From: Achatina immaculata | Lineage: Eukaryota > Mollusca > Gastropoda > Stylommatophora > Achatinidae | DNA length: 64,000 nt | Assembly (NCBI GenBank): GCA_009760885.1 | Contig: CM019704.1 | Coordinates: forward strand, 13,189,803 to 13,253,802 | Reading direction: 5' to 3' | In this document: one piece after another, positions 1 to 12,010 of the stretch | Numbering within the stretch: position 1 is the stretch's first letter | How the letters are laid out: each line of letters opens with the position of its first letter | The notes under the pieces: model-generated | What the model saw: only the letters and a program-made list of their open reading frames with translations | Databases searched by the model: none | Told to the model about the DNA's origin: nothing | Made by a program: the position numbers and the translations under genes

Positions 1-840
1 TAATCTCGGTGGGTCACAGAAGCGGGATTGCGTGACACTATGGTTTTCGTTGCAACAGTTTAATCTAGAGTTGGACTTTCTCACAGAAAACGCCTGATTA
101 AGATATGCATACATCCCCGTCTGGTGAAAGGTGGTTGCCCATCTAGACTGCACTGGTCCAGTATCTCTGACTTCAGCATTTTGTGGTCGTGGCCGCTACC
201 CTTCCTAATTGTGACCAGGACGGAGCTTTTGTCCCGGAGGACGAATCTTCGCCACTAGTAAGTTTCACGCCTGGGTTGAGCCGGTTTAGGCATATTATCC
301 CAGTATGGGCGTATTTAGGACGTGACCCACCTCTAGAGCGGAGGTACCGTGACATGAGTAGTCATCAAGTTTCACCCCTGGTTTAAGCCAGTTTAGGCAT
401 ATATCACCAGTATGGGTGTATATCGGACGTGGTCGGCCTCTAGAGCAGAGGTGCCGTGGTATGAATAGCTCACGCCGCGAGACTACTGGACATACCGATT
501 AAACTTCACTTTATCCTTTCCATCACCTTTTCGCAGCGGCGCCGACCGGCAACCCTAATCTCATTTTCCCATTTTCTTCCTTGACCGAAAGGAGTTTCAC
601 TCCACGCGCGGCAGCCGAAGAATCTCACCAGCAGTGTATAGTGTTAGTCGTTTCTGTTTCCATGTCTCTTCCTGAACCACATAGTGTTAGTAGTTTTGTG
701 ACCACTTTTCTTCCTGAACCACACAGTGTTAGTCGTTTCTGAACATTGTGGGCCTAAAGCTGATCTGAAGCATCGTCAGTTTCTCTTGGATTCTGTCACC
801 ATCATAGTGTCTGGAGACATTCAGGAATGCCAAGGATCCC
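1..840. repeat. Intergenic sequence with dispersed and short tandem repeats
   Basis: No gene is recognised. Bases 1-60 resemble, in inverse orientation, bases 59865-59930; both contain a shared block around GAAGCGGGA and TTTTCGTTGCA. From about 254 to 473 a roughly 107-bp unit occurs twice, with AAGTTTCAC starting at 260 and again at 367 and TCTAGAGC in each copy. From about 640 to 750 a short unit with GTGTTAGT and TTCCTGAACCACA is repeated. This looks like remnants of a mobile or tandem element of unknown class. Confidence 0.5.
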
Positions 841-849
841 CGTGTCGGT

Positions 850-879
<30 letters not shown>
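850..879 (+). repeat. Poly-G tract (30 G)
   Basis: An uninterrupted run of about 30 G is followed by A and GGGGG. A second 16-G run lies at 1077-1092. Such runs recur through the window. They can form G-quadruplexes, and their exact length is unreliable in sequencing. Confidence 0.8.
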
Positions 880-880
<1 letters not shown>

Positions 881-1248
881 AGGGGGTCAGCAAATAGAGA
901 TTACCGATTTATAAATCTTGTATTAGGAGACAAACTGTGTAGGTCATAAGGTCATAAGTGGCGGGGGACCTTACAAGTTTAGCTTTGAGGCCTGGGAGTT
1001 AGCTAATCCGCCACTTGATCCGCTACCACAGCCCTCCATCTGATCTATTTGTAAAAGTGGACAACCGACACAATATGGGGGGGGGGGGGGGGAAACAGCC
1101 CCAGAAGAATGATGACATCAACATGTATGGCAAGGCACACTGGATTGTACTATGTGCACATTCCTGTCTGTGAATGCAGGGTGGACAGAAATGTATCACA
1201 CCAAGTCTAGTCACAGGGCTAGAAGGACTTCCATTTTACTTTTACTCG

Positions 1249-4200
1249 GACATAGTTTTATCATACCAAGTTTTATCATAGTTATGCCACAGGGATAGTG
1301 GACATAGTTTTATCATAGTTATGCCACAGGGATAGTGGACATAGTTTTATCATAGTTATGCCACAGGGATAGTGGACATAGTTTTATCATAGTTATGCCA
1401 CAGGGATAGTGGACATAGTTTTATCATACCAAGTTTTATCATGCCACAGGGATAGTGGACATAGTTTTATCATAGTCATGCCACAGGGATAGTGGACATA
1501 GTTTTATCATAGTTATGCCACAGGGATAGTGGACATAGTTTTATCATAGTTATGCCACAGGGATAGTGGACATAGTTTTATCATAGTCATGCCACAGGGA
1601 TAGTGGACATAGTTTTATCATAGTTATGCCACAGGGATAGTGGACATAGTTTTATCATAGTTATGCCACAGGGATAGTGGACTTAGTTTTATCATAGTTA
1701 TGCCACAGGGATAGTGGACATAGTTTTATCATAGTTATGCCACAGGGATAGTGGACATAGTTTTATCATAGTTATGCCACAGGGATAGTGGACATAGTTT
1801 TATCATAGTTATGCCACAGGGATAGTGGACATAGTTTTATCATAGTTATGCCACAGGGATAGTGGACATAGTTTTATCATAGTTATGCCACAGGGATAGT
1901 GGACATAGTTTTATCATAGTTATGCCACAGGGATAGTGGACATAGTTTTATCATACCAAGTTTTATCATGCCACAGGGATAGTGGACATAGTTTTATCAT
2001 AGTCATGCCACAGGGATAGTGGACATAGTTTTATCATAGTTATGCCACAGGGATAGTGGACATAGTTTTATCATAGTTATGCCACAGGGATAGTGGACAT
2101 AGTTTTATCATAGTTATGCCACAGGGATAGTGGACATAGTTTTATCATAGTTATGCCACAGGGATAGTGGACATAGTTTTATCATAGTCATGCCACAGGG
2201 ATAGTGGACATAGTTTTATCATAGTTATGCCACAGGGATAGTGGACATAGTTTTATCATAGTCATGCCACAGGGATAGTGGACATAGTTTTATCATAGTT
2301 ATGCCACAGGGATAGTGGACATAGTTTTATCATAGTTATGCCACAGGGATAGTGGACATAGTTTTATCATAGTTATGCCACAGGGATAGTGGACATAGTT
2401 TTATCATAGTTTGCCACAGGGATAGTGGACTTAGTTTTATCATAGTTATGCCACAGGGATAGTGGACTTAGTTTTATCATAGTTTGCCACAGGGATAGGG
2501 ACTTAGTTTTATCATACCAAGTTTTATCATAGTTATGCCACAGGGATAGTGGACATAGTTTTATCATAGTTATGCCACAGGGATAGTGGACTTAGTTTTA
2601 TCATGCCATAGGGATGCTGGACATAGTTTTATCATAGTTATGCCACAGGGATAGTGGACATAGTTTTATCATAGTTATGCCACAGGGATAGTGGACTTAG
2701 TTTTATCATGCCATAGGGATGCTGGACATAGTTTTATCATAGTTATGCCACGGGATAGTGGACATAGTTTTATCATAGTCATGCCACAGGGATGGTGGAC
2801 ATAGTTTTATCATAGTTATGCCACAGGGATAGTGGACTTAGTTTTATCATAGTATGCCACAGGGATATGGACATAGTTTTATCATAGTTATGCCACAGGG
2901 ATAGTGGACTTAGTTTTATCATAGTTATGCCACAGGGATAGTGGACTAGTTTTATCATAGTTATGCCACAGGGATAGTGGACATAGTTTTATCATAGTTA
3001 TGCCACAGGGATAGTGGACATAGTTTTATCATAGTTATGCCACAGGGATAGTGGACATAGTTTTCATGCCATAGGGATGCTGGACATAGTTTTATCATAG
3101 TTATGCCACAGGGATAGTGGACATAGTTTTATCATGCCATAGGGATGCTGGACATAGTTTTATCATGCCACAGGGATGCTGGACATAGTTTTATCATGCC
3201 ACAGGGGTGCTGGACATAGTTTTATCATGCCACAGGGATGCTGGACATAGTTTTCATGCCACAGGGATGCTGGACATAGTTTTATCATAGTTATGCCACA
3301 GGGATGCTGGACATAGTTTTATCATAGTTATGCCACAGGGATGCTGGACATAGTTTTATCATAGTTATGCCACAGGGATGCTGGACATAGTTTTATCATG
3401 CCACAGGGATAGTGGACATAGTTTTATCATGCCACAGGGATGCTGGACATAGTTTTATCATGCCACAGGGGTGCTGGACATAGTTTTATCATAGTTATGC
3501 CACAGGGATGCTGGACATAGTTTTATCATGCCACAGGGGTGCTGGACATAGTTTTATCATGCCACAGGGGTGCTGGACATAGTTTTATCATGCCACAGGG
3601 ATGCTGGACATAGTTTTCATGCCACAGGGATGCTGGACATAGTTTTATCATGCCACAGGGATGCTGGACATAGTTTTATCATGCCACAGGGATGCTGGAC
3701 ATAGTTTTATCATGCCACAGGGGTGCTGGACATAGTTTTATCATGCCACAGGGATGGTGGACATAGTTTTATCATGCCACAGGGATGCTGGACATAGTTT
3801 TATCATGCCACAGGGATGCTGGACATAGTTTTATCATAGTTATGCCACAGGGATGCTGGACATAGTTTTATCATGCCACAGGGGCTGGACATAGTTTTAT
3901 CATGCCACAGGGGTGCTGGACATAGTTTTATCATGCCACAGGGATGCTGGACATAGTTTTTCATGCCATAGGGATGCTGGACATAGTTTTATCATAGTTA
4001 TGCCACAGGGATAGTGGACATAGTTTTATCATAGTCATGCCACAGGGATGGTGGACATAGTTTTATCATAGTTATGCCACAGGGATAGTGGACTTAGTTT
4101 TATCATAGTTATGCCACAGGGATAGTGGACTTAGTTTTATCATAGTTATGCCACAGGGATAGTGGACTTAGTTTTATCATAGTTATGCCACAGGGATAGT

Positions 4201-5315
4201 GGACATAGTTTTATCATAGTTATGCCACAGGGATAGTGGACATAGTTTTATCATAGTTATGCCACAGGGATAGTGGACATAGTTTTATCATAGTTATGCC
4301 ACAGGGATAGTGGACATAGTTTTATCATGCCATAGGGATGCTGGACATAGTTTTATCATAGTTATGCCACAGGGATAGTGGACATAGTTTTATCATGCCA
4401 TAGGGGTGCTGGACATAGTTTTATCATGCCACAGGGATGCTGGACATAGTTTTATCATGCCACAGGGATGCTGGACATAGTTTTATCATGCCACAGGGAT
4501 GCTGGACATAGTTTTATCATGCCACAGGGATGCTGGACATAGTTTTATCATAGTTATGCCACAGGGATGCTGGACATAGTTTTATCATAGTTATGCCACA
4601 GGGATGCTGGACATAGTTTTATCATAGTTATGCCACAGGGATGCTGGACATAGTTTTATCATGCCACAGGGATAGTGGACATAGTTTTATCATGCCACAG
4701 GGATGCTGGACATAGTTTTATCATGCCACAGGGGTGCTGGACATAGTTTTATCATAGTTATGCCACAGGGATGCTGGACATAGTTTTATCATGCCACAGG
4801 GATGCTGGACATAGTTTTATCATGCCACAGGGGTGCTGGACATAGTTTTATCATGCCACAGGGATGCTGGACATAGTTTTATCATGCCACAGGGATGCTG
4901 GACATAGTTTTATCATGCCACAGGGATGCTGGACGTAGTTTTATCATGCCACAGGGATGCTGGACATAGTTTTATCATGCCACAGGGGTGCTGGACATAG
5001 TTTTATCATGCCACAGGGATGGTGGACATAGTTTTATCATGCCACAGGGATGCTAGACATAGTTTTATCATGCCACAGGGATGCTGGACATAGTTTTATC
5101 ATGCCACAGGGGTGCTGGACATAGTTTTATCATGCCACAGGGATGCTGGACGTAGTTTTATCATGCCACAGGGATGGTTGACATAGTTTTATCATACCAA
5201 CTTTTATCATGCCACAGGGATGGTGGACGTAGTTTTATCATACCAAGTTTTATCATGCCACAGGGATGGTGGACATAGTTTTATCATACCAAGTTTTATC
5301 ATACCACAGGGATGC
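1249..5315 (+). repeat. About 4-kb satellite with 37-bp and 31-bp units
   Basis: This head-to-tail array is built from two related monomers. The 37-bp form contains ATCATAGTTATGCCACAGGG followed by ATAGTGGACATAGTTTT. The 31-bp form lacks the inner AGTTAT segment and usually carries GATGCTGG in place of GATAGTGG. The 37-mers dominate to about 3060. The 31-mers dominate at about 3060-3960 and 4320-5180, with 37-mers between. Rare variants with ATACCAAGTTTTATCAT occur at about 1426 and 1953 and in the last units. Short open frames over the array are repeat translations and not genes. Confidence 0.95.
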
Positions 5316-5510
5316 TCGAGGATGTGGCGTTACTGCCCGTATTTTCCTTTACCTCACACACTAGTGTGATTAGTAGCTTCCCTAGCTCCAGATGGAGCTG
5401 GAGAGATATTTCTGTAGTTGGGCGACTGGGCCGTCTTCGATAATCATCGATCTCTGCATGACAAGCAAGGCCATTGCCAGTTTTTACTCACGTTTCTTCT
5501 GTATTTTTAG

Positions 5511-5564
<54 letters not shown>

Positions 5565-5599
5565 GCAATTTGTGCTAATTTATTTTCTTCACAATTTAT

Positions 5600-5986
5600 C
5601 TATTCATTCATTTATTTGCATGTCCCTTGCGGAACTTTGCCTCCCTAACAGCTCTCCTGTAGGCCTCTCAGCTGTGAGCAAGATGGCTTGCTACTGATGC
5701 ATCCATTTGCAGATCATCAACGATGTCTTGCGGCCATCTTCGCCTTGGTCTTCTTTCTTTCTTTTTCCAATTATGTACCCTTCTAATCCGGTCTTCTCTA
5801 AATTATCATGACGTTTAATTTGTCCAAAATATTTAAGTTTTCTCTCTCTAATCCTCTTTACTAGCCAGCCTTCTTCAATATTAAGTTCCTGTAGTATAGA
5901 TATATTTGTTCTTTTTTGCGTCCATAGTATTTGAAGAACTCCTCTGTAGCATTTACATTCAAAGGCATTTATGTGTATCTCAGCTT
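5600..5986 (-). pseudogene. LINE family F4, 3' ORF fragment
   Basis: The reverse strand encodes the C-terminal region also seen at 15215-15490 and 41568-41945, including the RPRRRWPQDIVDDL-type segment and the end of the ORF near AAAGTTCCGCAAGGGACATG. The element ends in a (GAAT)n-like tail at the left edge. It is 5'-truncated and only the end of ORF2 remains. A second copy lies in the tandem duplicate at about 7321-7708. Confidence 0.75.
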
Positions 5987-6433
5987 ATTTTATTTATATA
6001 TATATATATAGCTCCTTCATATCCTTGTTGAGAAACAGTGGAACACGCCAGTAACCGGTGACTGCTTAATCTGCATTGGAAAGTGTGTGTTAAGATTAAA
6101 TTATACTGGTGATAAAAAATTCACCGGCAGCATATGTTGGATAACACCAAAATTATACTGGTGATAAAGTTCTTATATGTTGGACAACACCCGTCGATTG
6201 ACTGTAAGTAGCCGTGTTAGTGAATGTTCTGAGAGACAAACATGAAAGCGACAGGTGAATACACCAGAATGAAGTTTTTAGTAATTGCTGTTTAAAAGCT
6301 TCGCCAAACTGAAATAGCTTTTAAATGTTTAATTATACACATATCAACATAGTCTCATTTTGTTGGCTGATCACTGTAGATGAAAGGTATAATGTATAGT
6401 TAAATTATAATTACGTACGATAAAAGGTGTGTT

Positions 6434-6705
6434 CTGGCCAAATGCCATAAGTCTTGGCATCTTTTTAAAAGAGATAGACATGACACCACTGTCAACAGTG
6501 ATTGAAAGGAAAAAGTGGCAATAGATTGGTCACATTATGAGAGTGACAGACGAATTCTTACCGCGAACAGATTGATGTGGACTCTATAGGATAAGAGTAT
6601 GGGACGACCCAAAAGAGACATAGAGAGGTACGGCACAGAAAATGCTTGTTAATAAAGGACTGCCATGGAAGACAGTCAGGAAGACAGCGAAGGACCGACA
6701 GAAGT
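6434..6705 (+). pseudogene. Degenerate LINE 3' fragment related to family F1
   Basis: The sequence follows the F1 LINE 3' coding region in order: a GGCCAAA..CCATAAG start, ATTGAAAGGAAAAAGTGGC in place of the F1 RRWRW segment, the GACGACCCAAAAGAGACAT block and GAAGGACCGACAG near the end. Many substitutions and frame breaks are present. It is followed at 6763-6799 by (GA)n and poly-G. A duplicate lies at about 8155-8427. Confidence 0.6.
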
Positions 6706-6759
6706 GAAAATCATATCTCTTATTGTCAGAAGTCTCGTGTGTCTTGAGCACTGACAGGA

Positions 6760-6791
<32 letters not shown>

Positions 6792-6907
6792 GGGGGGGGA
6801 ATAAGAATTTAAGAAAATTAATTTTTTTTAAAAGAGGAAAGTCATTACAGTAGGCTTTCTGCAGTAGACACACTAGACTACTATTTCAATATTTGGAGTA
6901 AAGATAA

Positions 6908-7231
6908 TTTTATCATACCAACTTTTATCATGCCACAGGGATGGTGGACGTAGTTTTATCATACCAAGTTTTATCATGCCACAGGGATGGTGGACATAGT
7001 TTTATCATACCAAGTTTTATCATACCACAGGGATGCTCGAGGATGTGGCGTTACTGCCCGTATTTTCCTTTACCTCACACACTAGTGTGATTAGTAGCTT
7101 CCCTAGCTCCAGATGGAGCTGGAGAGATATTTCTGTAGTTGGGCGACTGGGCCGTCTTCGATAATCATCGATCTCTGCATGACAAGCAAGGCCATTGCCA
7201 GTTTTTACTCACGTTTCTTCTGTATTTTTAG

Positions 7232-7285
<54 letters not shown>

Positions 7286-8481
7286 GCAATTTGTGCTAAT
7301 TTATTTTCTTCACAATTTATCTATTCATTCATTTATTTGCATGTCCCTTGCGGAACTTTGCCTCCCTAACAGCTCTCCTGTAGGCCTCTCAGCTGTGAGC
7401 AAGATGGCTTGCTACTGATGCATCCATTTGCAGATCATCAACGATGTCTTGCGGCCATCTTCGCCTTGGTCTTCTTTCTTTCTTTTTCCAATTATGTACC
7501 CTTCTAATCCGGTCTTCTCTAAATTATCATGACGTTTAATTTGTCCAAAATATTTAAGTTTTCTCTCTCTAATCCTCTTTACTAGCCAGCCTTCTTCAAT
7601 ATTAAGTTCCTGTAGTATAGATATATTTGTTCTTTTTTGCGTCCATAGTATTTGAAGAACTCCTCTGTAGCATTTACATTCAAAGGCATTTATGTGTATC
7701 TCAGCTTATTTTATTTATATATATATATATAGCTCCTTCATATCCTTGTTGAGAAACAGTGGAACACGCCAGTAACCGGTGACTGCTTAATCTGCATTGG
7801 AAAGTGTGTGTTAAGATTAAATTATACTGGTGATAAAAAATTCACCGGCAGCATATGTTGGATAACACCAAAATTATACTGGTGATAAAGTTCTTATATG
7901 TTGGACAACACCCGTCGATTGACTGTAAGTAGCCGTGTTAGTGAATGTTCTGAGAGACAAACATGAAAGCGACAGGTGAATACACCAGAATGAAGTTTTT
8001 AGTAATTGCTGTTTAAAAGCTTCGCCAAACTGAAATAGCTTTTAAATGTTTAATTATACACATATCAACATAGTCTCATTTTGTTGGCTGATCACTGTAG
8101 ATGAAAGGTATAATGTATAGTTAAATTATAATTACGTACGATAAAAGGTGTGTTCTGGCCAAATGCCATAAGTCTTGGCATCTTTTTAAAAGAGATAGAC
8201 ATGACACCACTGTCAACAGTGATTGAAAGGAAAAAGTGGCAATAGATTGGTCACATTATGAGAGTGACAGACGAATTCTTACCGCGAACAGATTTGATGT
8301 GGACTCTATAGGATAAGAGTATGGGACGACCCAAAAGAGACATAGAGAGGTACGGCACAGAAAATGCTTGTTAATAAAGGACTGCCATGGAAGACAGTCA
8401 GGAAGACAGCGAAGGACCGACAGAAGTGAAAATCATATCTCTTATTGTCAGAAGTCTCGTGTGTCTTGAGCACTGACAGGA

Positions 8482-8513
<32 letters not shown>

Positions 8514-8627
8514 GGGAATAAGAATTTAAGAAAATTAATTTTTTTTAAAAGAGGAAAGTCATTACAGTAGGCTTTCTGCAGTAGACACACTAGACTACTA
8601 TTTTCAATATTTGGAGTAAAGATAATT
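6908..8627. repeat. 1.72-kb tandem duplication, copy 2
   Basis: This is a near-identical direct repeat of 5187-6907. It begins with the same satellite remnant (TTTTATCATACCAAC) and ends at AAGATAATT, after which the sequence becomes unique (AACGTTAGC). It includes (AT)n at about 7234-7282, an F4 LINE fragment on the - strand at about 7321-7708, the degenerate + strand LINE fragment at about 8155-8427 and (GA)n-(G)14. The very low divergence points to a recent duplication or an assembly duplication. Confidence 0.93.
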
Positions 8628-10090
8628 AACGTTAGCATATTTATTCTAATGTGACACTTACATTACTTTCTTCCAATACTTATTCCGTGTGTGAGAGCCG
8701 TTTGTGGAGCATTGAACTCATAATATTGTACTGAGGAGTAATTTACTGAGTAAATGACAAACCCAGGTCCAAAATAGTTGTTAAATTATACTGATTTTAC
8801 ACACGAATAGTTTTTGGATATAAGTGTATATAAAACTAACTATATAAATATACACAAAGCCACTGCAGTAAAGCCATGATAACAAAATATTTAGACTATT
8901 TAAAAATAAAAGTAGAACAGTTTTGTTAATTGAAAGCGCACGCAGATGTAACCTTTCGGTTTACACCTTAATCAAACACATGTAGGACAAATAAAATCGA
9001 AAAAGAGGAGGGAATATAAATTCACATCAAAGATACGTAGAAAGTAAGAATGGAAAACAATAAAAAAAAAACAAGGAGCGCTTGGCTGTGACTTGCAAGA
9101 AGCTGCATCAGGAAACGTCTGTGAGTGACGATGGTTGTAACATGCTATTTCAGTGCGTCTCTGCGCGGCCTAAACATGCGAATAAAATGGTTTTAATCGG
9201 CTTTTCTCAGAGCACAGAGAAATGTTACGTTTCCATACGTATAGAAAATGTGATAAGAGCTTTTGGTACTGTTGCCTGTCTGGCGCGGAGCGACTGACAT
9301 GTTATTTCGAAATAGGTGTGAAAGTCGTAATAGAGTAGGAAAGTAGAGAACAAATCCAAGAACAGGGATGACTAGAGAGGCTTTATCCGTGGCTTGTGCT
9401 CCTAAGGAAGTGACGGATGATGATGATGATTAAATATCGCATGGGGAGTAAAATCTCCCAGAAAGCGAGACCTTCACGAAATGTCGACCTACCCTGTGAG
9501 AAATACTGTGTTTCTCAACAAAGAATATGTACAAGGTATGCCAGAACTCAGGCCCCATAGCCATTTTTTTTCTTATTATTTTTTGTCCAGATTTATATAT
9601 TGTGGCACGTATATTATTTAAATAATGAAGAATACAGATTGGTCACATGTACATAGGTCTCCAGGGTTAAATCACGTGACACCACCTTAAACAGGACTTT
9701 AATGTCAGCCGGCTCAAAACAGTTAACGACCTGAAATAATCGTTCTTAAACTATTTTTTTTTTCTTGTTTGCTCGTGAACCCCGTTTGCAGCCTGAACTG
9801 TGGACCTCTAAATTAAAAATAAAACAATAAATAGAACTCAGATAATGCTAAGACACAAAGCACTGACTCTTTAGTCCAGCGAGTCTTAAGATCAGAGTCT
9901 TGAAGGGGATTGGCACAGTTATGAATATTTTTCAAGAAACAAGACAGATTTGCTTGGTGTAAAGTTTTGTTTTTTTTTTAGCACTCAGTCCGTTTGCTTA
10001 TCTGTGAGCCCTCAAAAATCCTTTCGTGGATTCCCTGGTTAGAACCACTGATTTAAAAAAAAGGACGTCTTAACATCGGAATTTGCAAGC
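8628..10090. other. Unannotated AT-rich stretch; possible retroelement end
   Basis: No gene is recognised. A 71-codon open frame at 9082-9297 has no family features I can identify. Shortly after it, near 9415-9430, lies a (GAT)n tract following GAAGTGACG, which is typical of a (GAT)n LINE tail. An old retroelement 3' end is therefore possible. Confidence 0.35.
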
Positions 10091-10094
10091 GTCA

Positions 10095-10455
10095 GAGAAA
10101 ATATTATTCTACTTCCTCCTTCTTCCCCTCTCCTGATTCCCCTCCTTCTTCTTCCCTCTCCTCCTCTTCTTCTTCCTCCTCCTCTTCCCCTCCTCTTGCT
10201 CCTCCTCTTCCTTTTCTTCTTTCTTCTCCTCCTCCCCCTCTTCTTCCTCTTGCTCTTCCTCCCCCTCCTCTTCCGCTTCTTATTCTTCCTCCTCCTCTTG
10301 CTCTTCTTCTTCTTTCTTCATCTCCCCCTCTTCTTTCTCTTTCTCTTCCTCTCCCTCCTCTTCTTCCTTCTCCTCTTCATCTCGTTCCTCGCCCTCATCT
10401 TCTTCTTCTTCCTTATCCTCCTCTTCTTCTTCCTTCTCTTCTTCTTCTATGTACC
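10095..10455 (+). repeat. 360-bp polypyrimidine (CTT/CTC)n tract
   Basis: The stretch is almost pure C/T on the + strand, built from irregular CTT, CTC and CCCC triplets. The leucine/phenylalanine-rich and glutamate-rich open frames on the two strands are products of this composition. Long polypurine-polypyrimidine stretches can form triplex (H-DNA) structures. Confidence 0.93.
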
Positions 10456-10765
10456 TGGAACTACGACCTGGTGTTCTTTGCAACCGATGCGGTGAAGATG
10501 TTGAGGTTTAGCATCGTGTCGGATTGGGAGCAGGTTATGGCAGCTATTCTTTCAGTCCCTGAGTAAAGCTATTTATATACAATATTTCTTTGCCACACTC
10601 CACCGCCATGGGACTATGGTGATCCCTGCGCACTTAACCAGCCTAGGCCTGTTACTAGAGGTACCAGCCTAGAGGTGGGACAGGGTCTTTGTCAGCTGTA
10701 GCTCGTCAGTTATGGGTTGCTGGTTGGCAAATTGGACAGCGTTTTCACCCCATTATTTTACATAG
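10456..10765 (-). repeat. Unclassified interspersed repeat Rep-A, copy 1
   Basis: This repeat shares blocks with 25555-25932 and, inverted, with 22705-23040. Shared blocks include GGGAGCAGGTTATGGCAGCT, TTTCAGTCCC.GAGTA, GACAGGGTCTT.GTCAGCT and the CTTCACCCC-type end. It has diverged from the other copies. Strand is set from the (CAAA)n tail of the 25.5-kb copy. No coding capacity is visible; it could be a SINE or a non-autonomous LINE derivative. Confidence 0.7.
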
Positions 10766-10880
10766 GCGCTTAAAAGATCATGGGCGATAGTGTTTGAAGA
10801 AAATGCCAGCCAGTTCCAACATTTAATTTCATTTACCTAATAAAACGCAAAAGGTATCCATTTCTATACTTGAGTGACTG

Positions 10881-10897
10881 GGGGGGGGGGGGGGGGA
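10881..10897 (+). repeat. Poly-G tract
   Basis: A run of about 17 G within otherwise unannotated sequence (10766-11330), in which I see no gene. Confidence 0.7.
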
Positions 10898-11329
10898 GTC
10901 TACCGGATTTGAACCATCGACTATTCCCATGGGAGATAAGGACGCAGACCACCTCCCTACTCAAGCACTTATTACATTGCCATGGTGGCGTTAAAAGTCA
11001 GCCAGATTTGTCACAGATGTTATTATTCAAACACAGTATAATTGCTGTTTTAAATAAATGTTTTCTAGCAAGAACAAATAAAGAATTTAAACAGTTATAC
11101 GCAGGGTCGTAAACCAGGGAGACAGATGTAATGCATAACATAGGCATCAAACGTGGGTGAGGGGTGTCCCATTTTTATGCTTAAAAGTGTAAATACTCCC
11201 ACTACTTATGTAAGTAAAGTGTATTTTTTAAAAATACTTAACAGTTTAAAAGTTCGCCACCTCATAAAATTTGCTTTAGGAACCTTAGCTTTACTTCGAG
11301 TTATAAGTTTTTTTTTGTTTTTTTTTACC

Positions 11330-12010
11330 AGAGTTTTATTACTCTTCTGTTATGGAAGTGGAAGAGAGCCTTTTACCAGAGTTTTATTACTTTTCTGTTA
11401 TGGAAGAGAGCCTTTTACCAGTGTTTTATTACTTTTCTGTTATGGAAATGGAAGAGAGCCTTTTACTAGAGTTTTATTACTTTTCTGTTATGGAAGAGGA
11501 CCTTTTAGCAGAGTTTTATTACTCTTCTGTTATGGAAGTGGAAGAGAGCCTTTTACCAGAGTTTTATTACTCTTCTGTTATGGAAGTGGAAGAGAGCCTT
11601 TTACCAGAGTTTTATTACTTTTCTGTTATGGAAGAGAGCCTTTTACCGGTGTTTTATTACTTTTCTGTTATGGAAATGGAAGAGAGCCTTTTACTAGAGT
11701 TTTATTACTTTTCTGTTATGGAAGAGGACCTTTTAGCAGAGTTTTATTACTTTTCTGTTATGGAAATGGAAGAGAGCCTTTTACCAGAGTTTTATTACTT
11801 TTCTGTTATGGAAGAGAGCCTTTTACCAGAGTTTTATTACTCTTCTGTTATGGAAGTGGAAGAGAGCCTTTTGCCAGAGTTTTATTACTCTTCTATTATG
11901 GAAGTGGAAGAGAGCCTTTTACCAGAGTTTTATTACTCTTCTGTTATGGAAGTGGAAGAGAGCCTTTTACCAGAGTTTTATCACTCTTCTGTTATGGAAG
12001 AGCGCCTTTT
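11330..12010 (+). repeat. 42/48-bp minisatellite, open in two forward frames
   Basis: About 14-15 head-to-tail units of 48 bp (16 codons) or 42 bp (14 codons) follow a T-rich stretch. Each unit contains GAGTTTTATTAC, TCTGTTATGGAA and GAGAGCCTTTTACCAG. Both lengths are multiples of three, so two + frames stay open: one reads RVLLLFCYG..REPFT and the other MEVEESLLPEFYYFSV. A four-unit block (48, 42, 48, 42) is itself repeated. No signal peptide, domain or non-repeat coding extension is seen. I read it as a minisatellite, with coding use unproven. Confidence 0.85.

Larger units (their letters stand above)
5187..6907. repeat. 1.72-kb tandem duplication, copy 1
   Basis: This segment is repeated directly next to itself at 6908-8627 with an offset of about 1721 bp. 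It holds the last satellite units, an (AT)n stretch at about 5512-5561, a reverse-strand LINE 3' fragment (5600-5986), a degraded + strand LINE 3' fragment (about 6434-6705) and a (GA)n-(G)n tract. Differences from copy 2 are almost confined to homopolymers: 19 G against 14 G, GATTGATG against GATTTGATG, and TATTTCAA against TATTTTCAA. Confidence 0.93.

Noticed and set aside
1249..5315. CRISPR-like regular repeats
   Set aside because: The units are contiguous without unique spacers, and the window is clearly eukaryotic; it is a satellite.
9082..9297. 71-codon ORF as a small gene
   Set aside because: No motif, no splice context and no homology I can name. It is followed by a (GAT)n tract, so a retroelement end is as likely.
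10196..10495. Leucine/phenylalanine-rich ORF and its glutamate-rich reverse partner
   Set aside because: Both are translations of the polypyrimidine tract.
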